Counted from the first letter of the stretch, positions 42,809 to 51,992 are shown. The stretch: 64,000 nt of DNA from Pimelobacter simplex (GCA_016803235.1 JADCLI010000008.1:83628-147627), one strand, 5' to 3'. Notes: a model not told the origin generated them from the sequence alone. Numbers and translations: made by a program.

Positions 42809-43504
42809 TCACGACGGCGGGTGCTCCTCGAGCACGGTCCCGTCCAGTGCGAACTCGACGTACGCGCTCTGGTTGAACTCGTTGCTGGTGGAGGCCCTGA
42901 GCCACTCCGGCGTCGCGTCCTCGGCGTGCGGCTTCGCGATGTAGATGGAGCAGTCCTCCGGGTCCTCGACCAGCTTCTCGACGTGTGCGCACAACCCGTC
43001 CAGGACGGCGCTGTCGATGTCGGCGAGGTCGAACGCCTCCTCGTCGCCGGTTCCCCTGGTGGACTCACGCAGCTCGCCGTCCCAGTAGAAGCTGATCTCG
43101 CGCTCGTCGGCGGTGTTGTCGAGCTTGTAGGGCACGTCCACCACGGCGTAGTCCGGGTAGATGATCGCGTTGCGCACGACGCTGGAGCCGCGCTCCTCCT
43201 GGAGCGCGGCGACGAGGGCGTCGAAGCCCTTGTCGGTCTGCGGCTGGTCGGCCCCCGGGACGTCCTCGCTGCCGGCGACCGCGAAGACCACCGCCGCCCC
43301 GAGCGCCGCCACCACCCCGCCGACGGCGATCAGCAGACCGACCGGATGGATCCCGCTCCGGCGCACCGTCCGCTCCTCGAGGGTGCGCACCTTCTTCGGC
43401 TGCTGCGGCGGCTTGTAGGCCGCGGGCTTGCTCGGCCGTGCCGGCGCGCCGTCCGGGTCGGGGGTGTCGTCGGGGCGGTACTGCTTCCACGTGCGAGGGG
43501 CCAC
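42809..43504 (-). CDS. Membrane-anchored protein of unknown function
   Basis: A 231-aa protein. It has a cytoplasmic Pro/Lys-rich N-terminus (about 1-50), one membrane helix (HPVGLLIAVGGVVAALGAAV at about 53-73), and an acidic extracytoplasmic domain with YAVVDVPYKLDNTADEREIS and two Cys (LCAHVEK, EDCSIYIAK) likely bonded. No family recognised; such one-helix proteins are common in Nocardioidaceae. GTG 43504 has a -10 hexamer 6 nt upstream (43511-43516). Confidence 0.78.
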   Translation of the reverse strand: MAPRTWKQYRPDDTPDPDGAPARPSKPAAYKPPQQPKKVRTLEERTVRRSGIHPVGLLIAVGGVVAALGAAVVFAVAGSEDVPGADQPQTDKGFDALVAALQEERGSSVVRNAIIYPDYAVVDVPYKLDNTADEREISFYWDGELRESTRGTGDEEAFDLADIDSAVLDGLCAHVEKLVEDPEDCSIYIAKPHAEDATPEWLRASTSNEFNQSAYVEFALDGTVLEEHPPS

Positions 43505-43510
43505 GGCAGC

Positions 43511-43516
43511 ACGCTA
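43511..43516 (-). promoter_or_regulatory. -10 hexamer TAGCGT, leaderless start for 42809-43504
   Basis: On the minus strand TAGCGT ends 6 nt before GTG 43504. Confidence 0.48.
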
Positions 43517-43544
43517 GTCGCCGCGGGCGTGCAACGATGACCGC

Positions 43545-44906
43545 ATGGCCGAATCGACGACCCCCGCGCCGGTGCCCGACCACGACGTGGCCGACGTGGC
43601 CGATGTGGCCGGCGAGGTCGTCGACCTGTGCCGTGACCTGATCCGGATCGACACCTCCAACTACGGCGGCGGCGAGAGCACGGGGGAGCGCAAGGCGGCC
43701 GAGCACGTCGCGGCCCTCCTCGACGAGGTCGGCATCGCCGCGGAGGTGATCGAGACCAGGCCGGGACGCGCCAACGTCCTGGCCCGCTGGGGACGTTCGG
43801 GGTCGGCCGCCACGGCCGAGCGCGGGGCCCTGCTGCTGCACGGCCACCTGGACGTCGTACCCGCCGCCGCGGAGGACTGGACGGTGCACCCGTTCAGCGG
43901 CGAGGTGCAGGACGGCTACGTCTGGGGCCGGGGCGCGGTCGACATGAAGGACTTCGACGCGATGCTGCTCTCGGTCGTCCGTGCCCGGCAGCGGGCGGGC
44001 CGGGTGCCGGAGCGCGAGGTCGTGCTCTGCTTCACCGCCGACGAGGAGGCGGGCGGCCACGACGGTGCCCAGCTCCTCGTCGAGAACCACGCCGAGTGGT
44101 TCGACGGCTGCACCGAGGCGGTCGGCGAGGTCGGCGGCTTCAGCACGACCGTCCGCGGCCGGCGGCTGTACCTGATCGAGGCGGCCGAGAAGGGCATGGC
44201 CTGGATGCGCCTCAGCGCCCGCGGCCGCGCGGGGCACGGCTCGATGATGAACGACGACAACGCCGTGACCCGTCTGGCCTCCGCGGTGGCCCGGATCGGC
44301 GCGTACGACTGGCCCGTGCGGCTCACGCCCACCATGCAGATCCTGCTCGCGGCCGTCGGCGAGCTCGCCGGTCTCGAGGCCACACCGGACAACGCCCCCG
44401 CCCTGGTCGAGGAGTTCGGCGGTGCCGCCCGGATGCTGGGGGCGGTGCTGCGCAACTCGACCAACCCGACCATGCTCGAGGCCGGCTACAAGGTCAACGT
44501 CATCCCCACCGACGCCACCGCCCACGTCGACGGCCGCTTCCTGCCGGGCTTCGAGGACGAGTTCTTCGCGACCCTCGCCGAGCTGACCGGGGAGGGCGTC
44601 GACATCGACTTCGTGTCGCGACAGGCGCCCTGGGAGACGCCGTACGACGGCGCGCTGGTCGACGCCATGACCCGCAGCCTGCTGGCCGAGGACCCCGAGG
44701 CCCTGGTGGCGCCGTACCTGATGAGCGGCGGCACCGACGCGAAGCACTTCACCAAGCTGGGAATGCGCTCCTTCGGGTTCGCCCCGCTGCGGCTGCCCGA
44801 CGACCTCGACTTCACCGCCCTCTTCCACGGTGTCGACGAGCGGGTCCCGGTCGACGCCCTGGAGTTCGGCGCCCGGGTGATGGACCGCTTCCTCGACCAC
44901 GCCTGA
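43545..44906 (+). CDS. M20-family metallopeptidase (dipeptidase-like)
   Basis: A 453-aa M20/M25/M40 hydrolase. Metal ligands: His in LLLHGHLDVVPA near 100, Asp in WGRGAVDMKD near 130, catalytic Glu pair TADEEAGG near 165, and a C-terminal His in LFHGVDERVP near 430. A lid domain (AGHGSMMNDDNAVTRLASAV) is present. It probably cleaves dipeptides or N-acyl amino acids using two zinc ions. ATG 43545 is preceded by an AACGAT -10-like hexamer 6 nt upstream, fitting a leaderless start. Confidence 0.92.
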   Translation: MAESTTPAPVPDHDVADVADVAGEVVDLCRDLIRIDTSNYGGGESTGERKAAEHVAALLDEVGIAAEVIETRPGRANVLARWGRSGSAATAERGALLLHGHLDVVPAAAEDWTVHPFSGEVQDGYVWGRGAVDMKDFDAMLLSVVRARQRAGRVPEREVVLCFTADEEAGGHDGAQLLVENHAEWFDGCTEAVGEVGGFSTTVRGRRLYLIEAAEKGMAWMRLSARGRAGHGSMMNDDNAVTRLASAVARIGAYDWPVRLTPTMQILLAAVGELAGLEATPDNAPALVEEFGGAARMLGAVLRNSTNPTMLEAGYKVNVIPTDATAHVDGRFLPGFEDEFFATLAELTGEGVDIDFVSRQAPWETPYDGALVDAMTRSLLAEDPEALVAPYLMSGGTDAKHFTKLGMRSFGFAPLRLPDDLDFTALFHGVDERVPVDALEFGARVMDRFLDHA

Positions 44907-44994
44907 GGATCCCTCCGAGCGCTCAGCTCGCAGCGCCGCGCGCCGATCCCCTCGGTGAGCCGTCCGCCACCGGACGGGAGAGGGGAGTGGCACC

Positions 44995-45549
44995 GTGGTT
45001 CGTACCGCGATCGCGCCGACCGGCGTGGAGAAGACCTTCCACCCGGACCAGATCATCGTGTCCAAGACCGACCGGCAGGGCCGGCTGACTTACGTCAACG
45101 ACCTGTTCGTCGAGATCAGCGGATATCCCGAGGCCGAGCTGATCGGCAAGCCGCACAACGTGATCCGGCACCCGGACATGCCGCGCAGCGTCTTCTGGCT
45201 GCTGTGGGACCGGATCGCGGCCGGGCAGGAGATCTTCGCCTACGTCATGAACCTGAGCGCGGACGGCAGCCACTACTGGGTCCTGGCCCACGTCACGCCG
45301 ACCTTCGACGCCTCCGGGTCGATCGTGGGATACCACTCGAACCGGCGTACCGCGGACGCGACCGCGCTCGCCGCCGTGACCGCGCTCTACCAGCGCCTGG
45401 TCTCCGAGGAGCGCCGCCACGCCAACGCCCGCGAGGCGGTCGAGGCCGGGTGCCGTCTCCTCGAGCAGGAGCTCGTCGAGGCCGGCGCGTCGTACGACGA
45501 GTACGTCTGGTCCCTCAACAACGCGACCGTGACGGGAGTGGCCGCATGA
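44995..45549 (+). CDS. PAS-domain sensor protein (Aer-like N-terminal half)
   Basis: A 184-aa soluble protein with an aerotaxis-type PAS domain (about 25-125): [47 protein letters not shown] and [11 protein letters not shown]. The NVIRHPDMP motif is that of FAD-binding Aer. A helical tail (about 130-184) with one Cys follows. There is no signalling domain in this chain. The stop overlaps the start of the next gene, an MCP signalling protein (ATGA), so the two may form one receptor from two chains. GTG 44995 has GGGGAG 7 nt upstream. Confidence 0.9.
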   Translation: MVRTAIAPTGVEKTFHPDQIIVSKTDRQGRLTYVNDLFVEISGYPEAELIGKPHNVIRHPDMPRSVFWLLWDRIAAGQEIFAYVMNLSADGSHYWVLAHVTPTFDASGSIVGYHSNRRTADATALAAVTALYQRLVSEERRHANAREAVEAGCRLLEQELVEAGASYDEYVWSLNNATVTGVAA

Positions 45550-46766
45550 CCGCCGTCCTCGCCCCGGAGACCGCGGGGAGCGCCGAGGTGGACGGGCTCC
45601 GCGCCGAGCTGGACCGCTGCCGCGCCGCGCTGAGCGCCGTGACCGCGGTCTGCCGCTCCGCGGCCGCCGGCGACCTCGAACCACGCGTCCCCGTACTCGG
45701 CGACGACGCCGAGCTGGTGGCGGCCCGGTCGGCCGTCAACGACCTGCTCGACCGCACCGACGCCTACGTCCGCGAGTCGTCGGCATCGCTGGAGTTCGCC
45801 GCGGAGGGCAGGTTCTACCGGCGTTTCCTGGTCCGCGGCATGCTCGGCTCCTTCAAGGCCGGTGCCGTCACGATCAACACCGCGATCGGCGCGATGGCCG
45901 AGGCCAACGAGCAGCTCGCCGCCCAGGAGCGGCAGCGGCTCGAGCTCGCCGACGGTTTCGAGGCGGCGGTGCTCGGGCTCTCCGACCAGGTCGCCGCGGC
46001 AGCCGCCCAGATGGAGGCGTCCTCGCGCACCCTGGCCGCCAACGCCGAGGGCACGGCGACCCGTGCGGCGCAGGTCTCGGAGAACTCCCACACCGCGGCC
46101 GACGCCGTCACCGTGGCCGCCGCAGCGGTCGAGCAGCTCGTGAGCACCGTGCGTGCGATCGAGGAGCAGGCCAGTCAGTCCAACGTCGCCGGCGTCCGCG
46201 CGGTCGAGGAGACCGAGCAGGTCATGACGACCGTGCAGAGCCTCTCGACCGCCTCGCAGGAGATCGGCGACGTGGTCGGCGTGATCAGCCAGGTCGCCAG
46301 CCAGACCCGCCTGCTCGCGCTGAACGCGACCATCGAGGCAGCCCGGGCCGGCGAGTACGGCAAGGGCTTCGCGGTCGTCGCGTCCGAGGTCAAGACGCTC
46401 GCCTCCGAGACCGCGGACGCGACCAGCCTGATCGAGCAGCAGGTGCACGCGATCCAGGCGGCCGCCGGCGCGGCGGTCACGGCGATCGAGACGATCGGCG
46501 CCGCCGTCCGGGGGATGGGCGACAACGTCGCCACCATCGCTGGTGCGGTCGGGGAGCAGCGGCACGCCGCGGCCGAGCTGAGCCGGACCACGTCCGAGGC
46601 CGCCGGCGCCGTGTCCGGGGTCAACGAGGACGTGACCGCGATCGAGGAGGCGACCATCGCCACGAGCACCGGTGCCACCGAGATGACCGGTGCGTCGCTG
46701 GAGCTGTCGCGGCTCTCCGCCGACCTGCGCACCCACGTCGCGGGGTTCCTGCAGCAGATCCGCTGA
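45546..46766 (+). CDS. Soluble methyl-accepting chemotaxis protein
   Basis: A 406-aa MCP without a membrane helix. Residues 35-130 look like HAMP-type helices ([20 protein letters not shown]), and about 150-400 is the signalling coiled coil with hairpin tip [20 protein letters not shown] followed by [20 protein letters not shown]. The tip would bind CheW/CheA. The sensing input probably comes from the coupled PAS protein. Actinobacteria with this gene are usually motile, so flagellar and che genes should be elsewhere. Confidence 0.93.
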   Translation: MTAVLAPETAGSAEVDGLRAELDRCRAALSAVTAVCRSAAAGDLEPRVPVLGDDAELVAARSAVNDLLDRTDAYVRESSASLEFAAEGRFYRRFLVRGMLGSFKAGAVTINTAIGAMAEANEQLAAQERQRLELADGFEAAVLGLSDQVAAAAAQMEASSRTLAANAEGTATRAAQVSENSHTAADAVTVAAAAVEQLVSTVRAIEEQASQSNVAGVRAVEETEQVMTTVQSLSTASQEIGDVVGVISQVASQTRLLALNATIEAARAGEYGKGFAVVASEVKTLASETADATSLIEQQVHAIQAAAGAAVTAIETIGAAVRGMGDNVATIAGAVGEQRHAAAELSRTTSEAAGAVSGVNEDVTAIEEATIATSTGATEMTGASLELSRLSADLRTHVAGFLQQIR

Positions 46767-46785
46767 CCCCGGGGGCCGAGCAGGC

Positions 46786-47019
46786 TCAGGCCGTGCGGAC
46801 GGCCCGGATGATCTTGCGCCGCAGCACGACGCGGCGCCTGCCGTCCGGGCCGATCTGCACGCGGTCCAGCTCCCAGCCACCGTGCTCGGCGCGCTCGACG
46901 AGCAGCTTGGCGACCATGTTGCGGGAGAAGGCCCGGTCGAAGGTGATCCGCTCGAACTCCCACTCGACGCCGCGGCCCAGGCCACGCATCACGCCGGGAC
47001 GGATCATGGAGACGTTCAC
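46786..47019 (-). CDS. DUF5703-family small protein
   Basis: A 77-aa basic protein with WEFERITFDRAFSRNMVAKL, LVERAEHGGWELDRVQIGPD and a C-terminal RRVVLRRKII, matching the DUF5703 pattern in actinobacteria. The function is unknown. GTG 47019 overlaps the stop of the aldo/keto reductase gene (GTGA); starting at ATG 47007 is also possible. The coupling to the reductase suggests a shared transcript, though the pairing is common across actinobacteria and may not be functional. Confidence 0.85.
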   Translation of the reverse strand: MNVSMIRPGVMRGLGRGVEWEFERITFDRAFSRNMVAKLLVERAEHGGWELDRVQIGPDGRRRVVLRRKIIRAVRTA

Positions 47020-47969
47020 ACCGCACCTCCGGAGACGTCGTCGAGGGCGGCTCGGATCTCGGGAGGCAGCACCTTCTCCTCCGAGCCGAGCGCGCCGGCG
47101 AGCTGGGCGGCCGTGCGGGCGCCGACCACCGGCGCCGTGACGCCGGGCGAGTCGCGCACCCAGACCAGGGCGACCTCGAGCGGGGTCCAGCCGAGACCGT
47201 CGGCGGCGCGGGCGACCGCCTCGACGATGCCGCGGCTGTGGTCGTCGAGGTAGGCGTCGACGAAGCCGGCGAACACGGGCGACGCGGCGCGGGAGTCCGC
47301 GGGCGTGCCGGTGCGGTACTTGCCGGTCAGCACCCCGCGCCCCAGCGGCGACCACGGGAACAGGCCCAGGCCGAGCGCCTCGACCGCGGGCAGCACCTCC
47401 CGCTCGATCCGCCGGTTGACCAGGGAGTACTCCATCTGCGTCGAGGCGATCCGGGCCCGGCCCGCGGCGGACTCCTGCAGGGTCACCGCCCGGGCCGTCT
47501 GCCAGCCGTTGAAGTTGGAGATGCCGACGTACGTCGCCCGGCCGCTGCTCACCGCGTGGTCGAGCGCACCCAGGGTCTCCTCGAGCGGCACGTCGTCGCT
47601 CCAGATGTGGACCTGCCACAGGTCGACGTGGTCGGTGCCGAGCCGCTTCAGCGAGGTGTCGAGCCCGCGCAGCAGGGCCCCGCGGGAGGTGTCGGTGACC
47701 CGCTCCTTGCCCCGGCGCCAGATGCCGGCCTTCGTCGCCAGCACCACCTCGTCGCGCCGGACCACGTCTCCGATCAGCGACCCGAGCAGGGCCTCCGAGC
47801 GGCCGTCGGTGTAGCCCGCGGCGGTGTCGATCGTCGTACCGCCGGCCTCGACGAACGCGGCCAGCTGGTCGCGGGCCTCGTGCTCGTCGGTGTCCTTGCC
47901 CCACGTCATCGTGCCGAGGGCGAGGCGCGACACCTGGAGGCCGCTGGCGCCGACGTACCGCTGCTGCAT
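47016..47969 (-). CDS. Aldo/keto reductase
   Basis: A 317-aa NADPH-dependent aldo/keto reductase with a TIM-barrel. Active-site Asp in TTIDTAAGYTDG (Asp-x4-Tyr), Lys in VLATKAGIW, His in DLWQVHIWSDD, and the cofactor loop WVRDSPGVTAPVVGARTAAQ at the end. The substrate is unknown. ATG 47969 (MQQRYVG) is the family start; a -10 hexamer (TACCTT) ends 7 nt upstream, fitting a leaderless transcript. Confidence 0.92.
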   Translation of the reverse strand: MQQRYVGASGLQVSRLALGTMTWGKDTDEHEARDQLAAFVEAGGTTIDTAAGYTDGRSEALLGSLIGDVVRRDEVVLATKAGIWRRGKERVTDTSRGALLRGLDTSLKRLGTDHVDLWQVHIWSDDVPLEETLGALDHAVSSGRATYVGISNFNGWQTARAVTLQESAAGRARIASTQMEYSLVNRRIEREVLPAVEALGLGLFPWSPLGRGVLTGKYRTGTPADSRAASPVFAGFVDAYLDDHSRGIVEAVARAADGLGWTPLEVALVWVRDSPGVTAPVVGARTAAQLAGALGSEEKVLPPEIRAALDDVSGGAV

Positions 47970-47976
47970 GGGGCAC

Positions 47977-47982
47977 AAGGTA
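47977..47982 (-). promoter_or_regulatory. -10 hexamer TACCTT, leaderless start for the aldo/keto reductase
   Basis: On the minus strand TACCTT ends 7 nt before ATG 47969. Confidence 0.45.
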
Positions 47983-48018
47983 TCCGCCCGGCCGAGCGCG
48001 GCGCGCCGGGCACGCCGA

Positions 48019-48048
48019 TGACGGACGTGACCAGCCACTCCCTAGGAT
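48019..48048 (+). promoter_or_regulatory. Promoter of uppP (TGACGG - 18 bp - TAGGAT)
   Basis: TGACGG at 48019-48024 and TAGGAT at 48043-48048 with an 18-bp spacer. The -10 ends 8 nt before the GTG at 48057, so the transcript starts almost at the start codon. Confidence 0.5.
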
Positions 48049-48056
48049 GGCGCGTC

Positions 48057-48899
48057 GTGGCGGACTTCCTGCAGGCAGTGTTCCTCGGCGTGCTCCAGGG
48101 ACTCACCGAGTTCCTCCCGATCTCGAGCAGCGCGCACCTGCGGATCTTCCCCGAGCTGTTCGGCTGGGGCGACCCCGGAGCGGCCTTCACCGCGGTGATC
48201 CAGATCGGCACCGAGCTGGCCGTGCTGGTCTACTTCCGCAAGGACATCTGGCGCATCGCGACCGCCTGGCTGCTGTCGCTGTTCAAGCCGGAGTACCGCG
48301 GTGCCCTCGACGCCCGGATGGGCTGGTACATCATCGTCGGCTCGTTGCCGATCGTGGTCCTGGGCGTGCTGCTCAAGGACGTCATCGAGCGCGACTTCCG
48401 CAACCTGTGGATCATCGGCTGCACCCTGATCGTGCTCGGCCTGGTGCTCGGCCTCGCCGACCGGATCGGCAAGAACGAGAAGGCGATCAAGCAGATGCGC
48501 CTGCGCGACGCCGTGCTCATGGGCGGCGCCCAGGCGATGGCGCTGATCCCCGGCGTGTCCCGCTCCGGGGCGACCCTGTCGATGGGCCGCTTCCTCGGCT
48601 ACGAGCGCGAGGCGGCCACCCGGTTCGCCTTCCTGCTCGCCATCCCCGCCGTGGTCGGCGCCGGGATCTTCGAGCTCAAGGAGATCGGCAACGTCGGCGT
48701 CGCCCACGCCGGCGAGGCCGACTACGGCTGGGGCCCGACCATCGTGGCGACCGTGGTCTCCTTCGTCGTCGGGTACGCCGCGATCGCGTGGCTGCTGCGC
48801 TGGGTCAGCACCAAGTCCTACACCCCGTTCGTGGTCTACCGGGTCGTGCTCGGCACCGCCGTGCTCGTGCTGCTGGGGACGGGCGTGCTGACCGCGTGA
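48057..48899 (+). CDS. uppP: Undecaprenyl-diphosphatase
   Basis: A 280-aa membrane enzyme (BacA/UppP) that recycles undecaprenyl diphosphate to the monophosphate carrier for peptidoglycan synthesis. About eight helices. Signature motifs GLTEFLPISSSAHL (residues 15-28) and IPGVSRSGATLSMGR near 165 carry the catalytic Glu, Ser and Arg. The GTG at 48057 opens VADFLQAVFLGVLQG as in homologues. It is convergent with corA, 9 nt apart. Confidence 0.95.
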   Translation: MADFLQAVFLGVLQGLTEFLPISSSAHLRIFPELFGWGDPGAAFTAVIQIGTELAVLVYFRKDIWRIATAWLLSLFKPEYRGALDARMGWYIIVGSLPIVVLGVLLKDVIERDFRNLWIIGCTLIVLGLVLGLADRIGKNEKAIKQMRLRDAVLMGGAQAMALIPGVSRSGATLSMGRFLGYEREAATRFAFLLAIPAVVGAGIFELKEIGNVGVAHAGEADYGWGPTIVATVVSFVVGYAAIAWLLRWVSTKSYTPFVVYRVVLGTAVLVLLGTGVLTA

Positions 48900-48908
48900 G
48901 GCGCCGGG

Positions 48909-49889
48909 TCAGAACCAGCCGGACCGCTTGAAGAAGATCCACAGCCCGGCCACGGTCGAGGCCATCAGCAGCAGCGCGAACGGGTAGCCGAAGGTCCAGT
49001 CGAGCTCGGGCATGTGCGTGAAGTTCATGCCGTAGACGCCCGCGATCAGCGTCGGCACGACGACCAGCGCAGCGCCCGCGGAGATCTTGCGCATGTCGTC
49101 GTTCTGCTGCATCGCGATCCGGGACACGTGCGCGTCGAAGGCCGAGGAGAGCAGCGAGTCGAGGCTGTCGATCTCCTCCGCGGCCTGGGCGAGGTGGTCG
49201 CTGACGTCGCGGAAGAACGGGGCGGCCTCGGCCTCGACGAGGTCGACGGTGCCCGTGGCGAAGCGGCGCATCGGCTCACGCAGGGGGAGCACCGCCCGGC
49301 GTACCTCGGACAGCTCGCGCTTGAGGACGTAGATCCGGTCGCCGTCCTGGGTGCGCCGGTCGGAGAAGACCGAGGCCTCGACCTCGTCGACGTCGACCTG
49401 CAGCTCGGCGACCACGGAGGTGTAGCCGTCGACCACGGCGTCGCACACGGCGTAGATGACCGCGGACGGGCCGTGGTCGAGGACGGCCTGCTTCCTCTCG
49501 AGGTCGTGCCGGGCGTCGCTGAGCGCCGACCCCCGGCCGTGGCGGACCGTGATCACGAAGTCGGTGCCGATGAACACGTTGATCTCGCCGGTCTCCACGG
49601 CGTCGTCCTCGTCGACGTACCAGAGCGTCTTCAGGACGAGGAAGAGGTTGTTCTCGTACCGCTCGAGCTTGGGCCGCTGGTGGGCGACCACGGCGTCCTC
49701 GACGGCGAGCGGGTGGAGGTCGAAGGCCTTCGCGATCTCGTCGAGCTCGATGTGGCTCGGCTCGTAGAGCCCGACCCAGACGAAGTCGTGCTCCGCGCTG
49801 GCGGCGGCCCGCAGCGCGGCGTAGTCGTGGAGGTGGCAGTCCACCGGGAGGCGGACGCCGTGCCGATAGACGGCGCTGTCGACGATCAC
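48909..49889 (-). CDS. corA: CorA-family magnesium/cobalt transporter
   Basis: A 326-aa CorA channel with a large cytoplasmic alpha/beta domain (1-260) and two C-terminal helices, with the selectivity motif YGMNF followed by MPEL between them. The C-terminus FFKRSGWF is typical. It transports Mg2+ as a pentamer. The GTG at 49889 has a -10 hexamer TAGCGT 6 nt upstream. It is divergent from the phosphatase gene 30 bp away, so two leaderless promoters sit back to back. Confidence 0.94.
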   Translation of the reverse strand: MIVDSAVYRHGVRLPVDCHLHDYAALRAAASAEHDFVWVGLYEPSHIELDEIAKAFDLHPLAVEDAVVAHQRPKLERYENNLFLVLKTLWYVDEDDAVETGEINVFIGTDFVITVRHGRGSALSDARHDLERKQAVLDHGPSAVIYAVCDAVVDGYTSVVAELQVDVDEVEASVFSDRRTQDGDRIYVLKRELSEVRRAVLPLREPMRRFATGTVDLVEAEAAPFFRDVSDHLAQAAEEIDSLDSLLSSAFDAHVSRIAMQQNDDMRKISAGAALVVVPTLIAGVYGMNFTHMPELDWTFGYPFALLLMASTVAGLWIFFKRSGWF

Positions 49890-49895
49890 CCTCCC

Positions 49896-49901
49896 ACGCT
49901 A
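49896..49901 (-). promoter_or_regulatory. -10 hexamer TAGCGT, leaderless start for corA
   Basis: On the minus strand TAGCGT ends 6 nt before GTG 49889. Confidence 0.48.
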
Positions 49902-49906
49902 GTGGC

Positions 49907-49912
49907 TACAGT
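49907..49912 (+). promoter_or_regulatory. -10 hexamer TACAGT, leaderless start for 49920-50648
   Basis: TACAGT ends 7 nt before ATG 49920, only 6 bp from the divergent corA hexamer, so the two polymerases could not bind at the same time. Confidence 0.48.
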
Positions 49913-49919
49913 CGCCGCC

Positions 49920-50648
49920 ATGGCGACACTCCTGCTGGTGCGGCACGGCCGCACCACCGCGAACGCGTCGGGCATGCTCGCCGGGCGTACGCCGGGCGTC
50001 CGGCTCGACGAGCTCGGCACCGAGCAGGCGGCCCGTGCGGGCGCCCGGATCGGGACGGTGCCGCTGGCCGCTCTGGTGACCAGCCCCCAGGAGCGGTGCA
50101 GGCAGACGGCGAAGGCGATCGTCGACGCGCAGCGCGACGGTGGGCACGCCGCCACGCGGGCGGTCACCGAGAAGGCGCTGGCCGAGTGCGACTACGGCGA
50201 GTGGCAGGGCCGCCCGATCAAGGAGCTGATGCGCGAGCCGCTGTGGAAGACCGTGCAGCGCCAGCCCTCCGCGGCCGTGTTCCCCGGCGGGGAGTCCATG
50301 GTGGCGATGCAGCACCGGGCCGTGGCCGCCGTACGACGCCTCGACGCCGCCGTCAGCCACGAGCACGGTCCCGACGCGGTGTGGGTCGCGGTCAGCCACG
50401 GCGACATCATCAAGTCCGTGCTGGCCGACGCTCTCGGCATGCACCTCGACCTGTTCCAGCGGATCAGCGTCGACCCGGCCTCGGTGTCGGTCGTCCGCTA
50501 CGCCCCGGAGCGTCCCTACGTGCTGGCCTGCAACACCCACGACGGCGACCTGTCCTGGCTGGCGCCCAAGCCGGGCCGCCGGCGTCGCTCGCGGAGCCAG
50601 GATGCCGTGGTCGGCGGCGGCGCCGGCCCCGCCTCGGCGGACCACTAG
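49920..50648 (+). CDS. Histidine phosphatase family protein (MSMEG_4193-type)
   Basis: A 242-aa phosphoglycerate-mutase-like phosphatase. The catalytic RHG is in LLLVRHGRTTANASG at residues 5-20, Glu in ALAECDYGEWQG near 85, and the second His in VAVSHGDIIKSVLAD near 160. It matches the conserved actinobacterial protein found next to DUF3090 and mshC. The substrate is not known. The C-terminal 25 residues are Arg/Gly-rich and probably disordered. Confidence 0.92.
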   Translation: MATLLLVRHGRTTANASGMLAGRTPGVRLDELGTEQAARAGARIGTVPLAALVTSPQERCRQTAKAIVDAQRDGGHAATRAVTEKALAECDYGEWQGRPIKELMREPLWKTVQRQPSAAVFPGGESMVAMQHRAVAAVRRLDAAVSHEHGPDAVWVAVSHGDIIKSVLADALGMHLDLFQRISVDPASVSVVRYAPERPYVLACNTHDGDLSWLAPKPGRRRRSRSQDAVVGGGAGPASADH

Positions 50649-50651
50649 GCT
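50646..50651 (+). promoter_or_regulatory. -10 hexamer TAGGCT, leaderless start for DUF3090
   Basis: TAGGCT ends 6 nt before ATG 50658. Its TAG is the stop codon of the phosphatase gene. Confidence 0.48.
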
Positions 50652-50657
50652 CGGAGC

Positions 50658-51221
50658 ATGCCGATCGTCCACGGATTCGACCCGCCCGAGCGCTTCGTCG
50701 CCGGCACCGTCGGCGAGCCCGGCAGCCGCACCTTCTTCCTCCAGGCCCGGGCCGGCACCCGACTGGTCTCCGTGGCACTGGAGAAGCAGCAGGTCATCGC
50801 GCTCGCGGAGCGGATCGACGAGCTCCTCGACGAGGTGATCGCCGACGGCCGGGCCCAGGGCGTCGTGCCCGCGATGGCTCCGTTCGGGCTGGCCGACGAC
50901 CAGCCGCTGGAGCTGCCCATCGAGGAGGAGTTCCGCGCCGGCACGATGACCCTGTCGTGGGATCCCGAGGACGAGCGGGTCGTGGTCGAGGTGTTCCCGG
51001 TCGGCGAGGAGCCGGTCGAGCTCAGCGACGGCGAGGACCCCGCCGAGCTGCTCCTGGTCCGCCTCGAGCCGGGCCAGGCCCGGGCGTTCGTGCGCCGCGC
51101 CGAGAACGTGGTGGGCGCCGGCCGCCCGACGTGTCCGTTCTGCGGCCAGCCGATCGACCCCGACGGCCACCTGTGCGTGCGCGCCAACGGCTTCAAGCGG
51201 CGCGAGCCGACCGAGCAGTGA
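50658..51221 (+). CDS. DUF3090 family protein
   Basis: A 187-aa DUF3090 protein: IVHGFDPPERFVAGTVGEPG, RTFFLQARAGTRLVSVALEK, and a C-terminal zinc-type CPFCGQPIDPDGHLCVRANG (Cys-x2-Cys...His-x2-Cys). The family is found almost only in actinobacteria in this neighbourhood and has no proven role. A link to mycothiol or nucleotide metabolism is only suggested by position. The stop overlaps the SCO1664-family start (GTGA). Confidence 0.92.
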   Translation: MPIVHGFDPPERFVAGTVGEPGSRTFFLQARAGTRLVSVALEKQQVIALAERIDELLDEVIADGRAQGVVPAMAPFGLADDQPLELPIEEEFRAGTMTLSWDPEDERVVVEVFPVGEEPVELSDGEDPAELLLVRLEPGQARAFVRRAENVVGAGRPTCPFCGQPIDPDGHLCVRANGFKRREPTEQ

Positions 51222-51970
51222 CCCTTCCGGTGAGCCTGGAGATCCGCGGCCGGATCATGCCGGCCTCCAACGCCACCTTCCTCGCCGAGCTCGACGGTCG
51301 CGAGGTCGTCTACAAGCCGGTCGCGGGGGAGCGGCCGCTGTGGGACTTCCCGGACGGCACCCTCGCCGACCGTGAGGTCGCGGCGTACGCCGTCTCCGAG
51401 GCGACCGGCTGGGACCTGGCCCCGCGCACCTGGTGGGGTGAGGGCCCGCACGGCCCCGGCATGCTCCAGGAGTGGCAGGAGGTCGACCCCGACGACGACG
51501 CCGTCACCCTGGTCCACTCCGGCGCCGCCCCCGACGGCTGGCTCGAGGTCGTCGAGGGCCTCGACGACCGGGACCGTCCGGTGACCCTGGTCCACGAGGA
51601 CTCCCTCGCACTGCGCCGGCTCGCCGTCTACGACGTGCTGGTCAACAACGCCGACCGCAAGGGCGGGCACGTGCTCGCGGTGCCCGGCGGCCACCGGTAC
51701 GGCGTCGACCACGGCGTCACCTTCCACCACGAGGCCAAGCTGCGCACCGTCCTGTGGGGCTGGGCCGGGCTGCCGCTCACCACCGAGGAGACCGAGGTCG
51801 TCACCGCTGTCCTGGCCGCCGTCCGCGGCGAGCTGGGCGAACGCCTGGCCACCCATCTCGCCGAGCACGAGATCCGCGCGCTGGAGCGTCGTACCGAACG
51901 GCTGCTGGCCAGTGGTGTGCTCCCCGGGCCCTCCGGGGACTGGCCGGCGATCCCGTGGCCGCCCTTCTAG
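51218..51970 (+). CDS. SCO1664-family (PI3/4-kinase-like fold) protein
   Basis: A 250-aa protein of the SCO1664 family, which has a PI3/4-kinase-like fold: VVYKPVAGERPLWDFPDGTL with a conserved Lys, DVLVNNADRKGGHVL and YGVDHGVTFHHEAKLRTVLW, resembling the catalytic and metal loops of lipid or actin-fragmin kinases. Whether it phosphorylates anything is unknown. GTG 51218 overlaps the DUF3090 stop, so both are co-translated; order with the phosphatase and mshC is conserved in actinobacteria. Confidence 0.9.
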   Translation: MTLPVSLEIRGRIMPASNATFLAELDGREVVYKPVAGERPLWDFPDGTLADREVAAYAVSEATGWDLAPRTWWGEGPHGPGMLQEWQEVDPDDDAVTLVHSGAAPDGWLEVVEGLDDRDRPVTLVHEDSLALRRLAVYDVLVNNADRKGGHVLAVPGGHRYGVDHGVTFHHEAKLRTVLWGWAGLPLTTEETEVVTAVLAAVRGELGERLATHLAEHEIRALERRTERLLASGVLPGPSGDWPAIPWPPF

Positions 51971-51992
51971 TCGAGCGGCTGGAGCCAACCCC

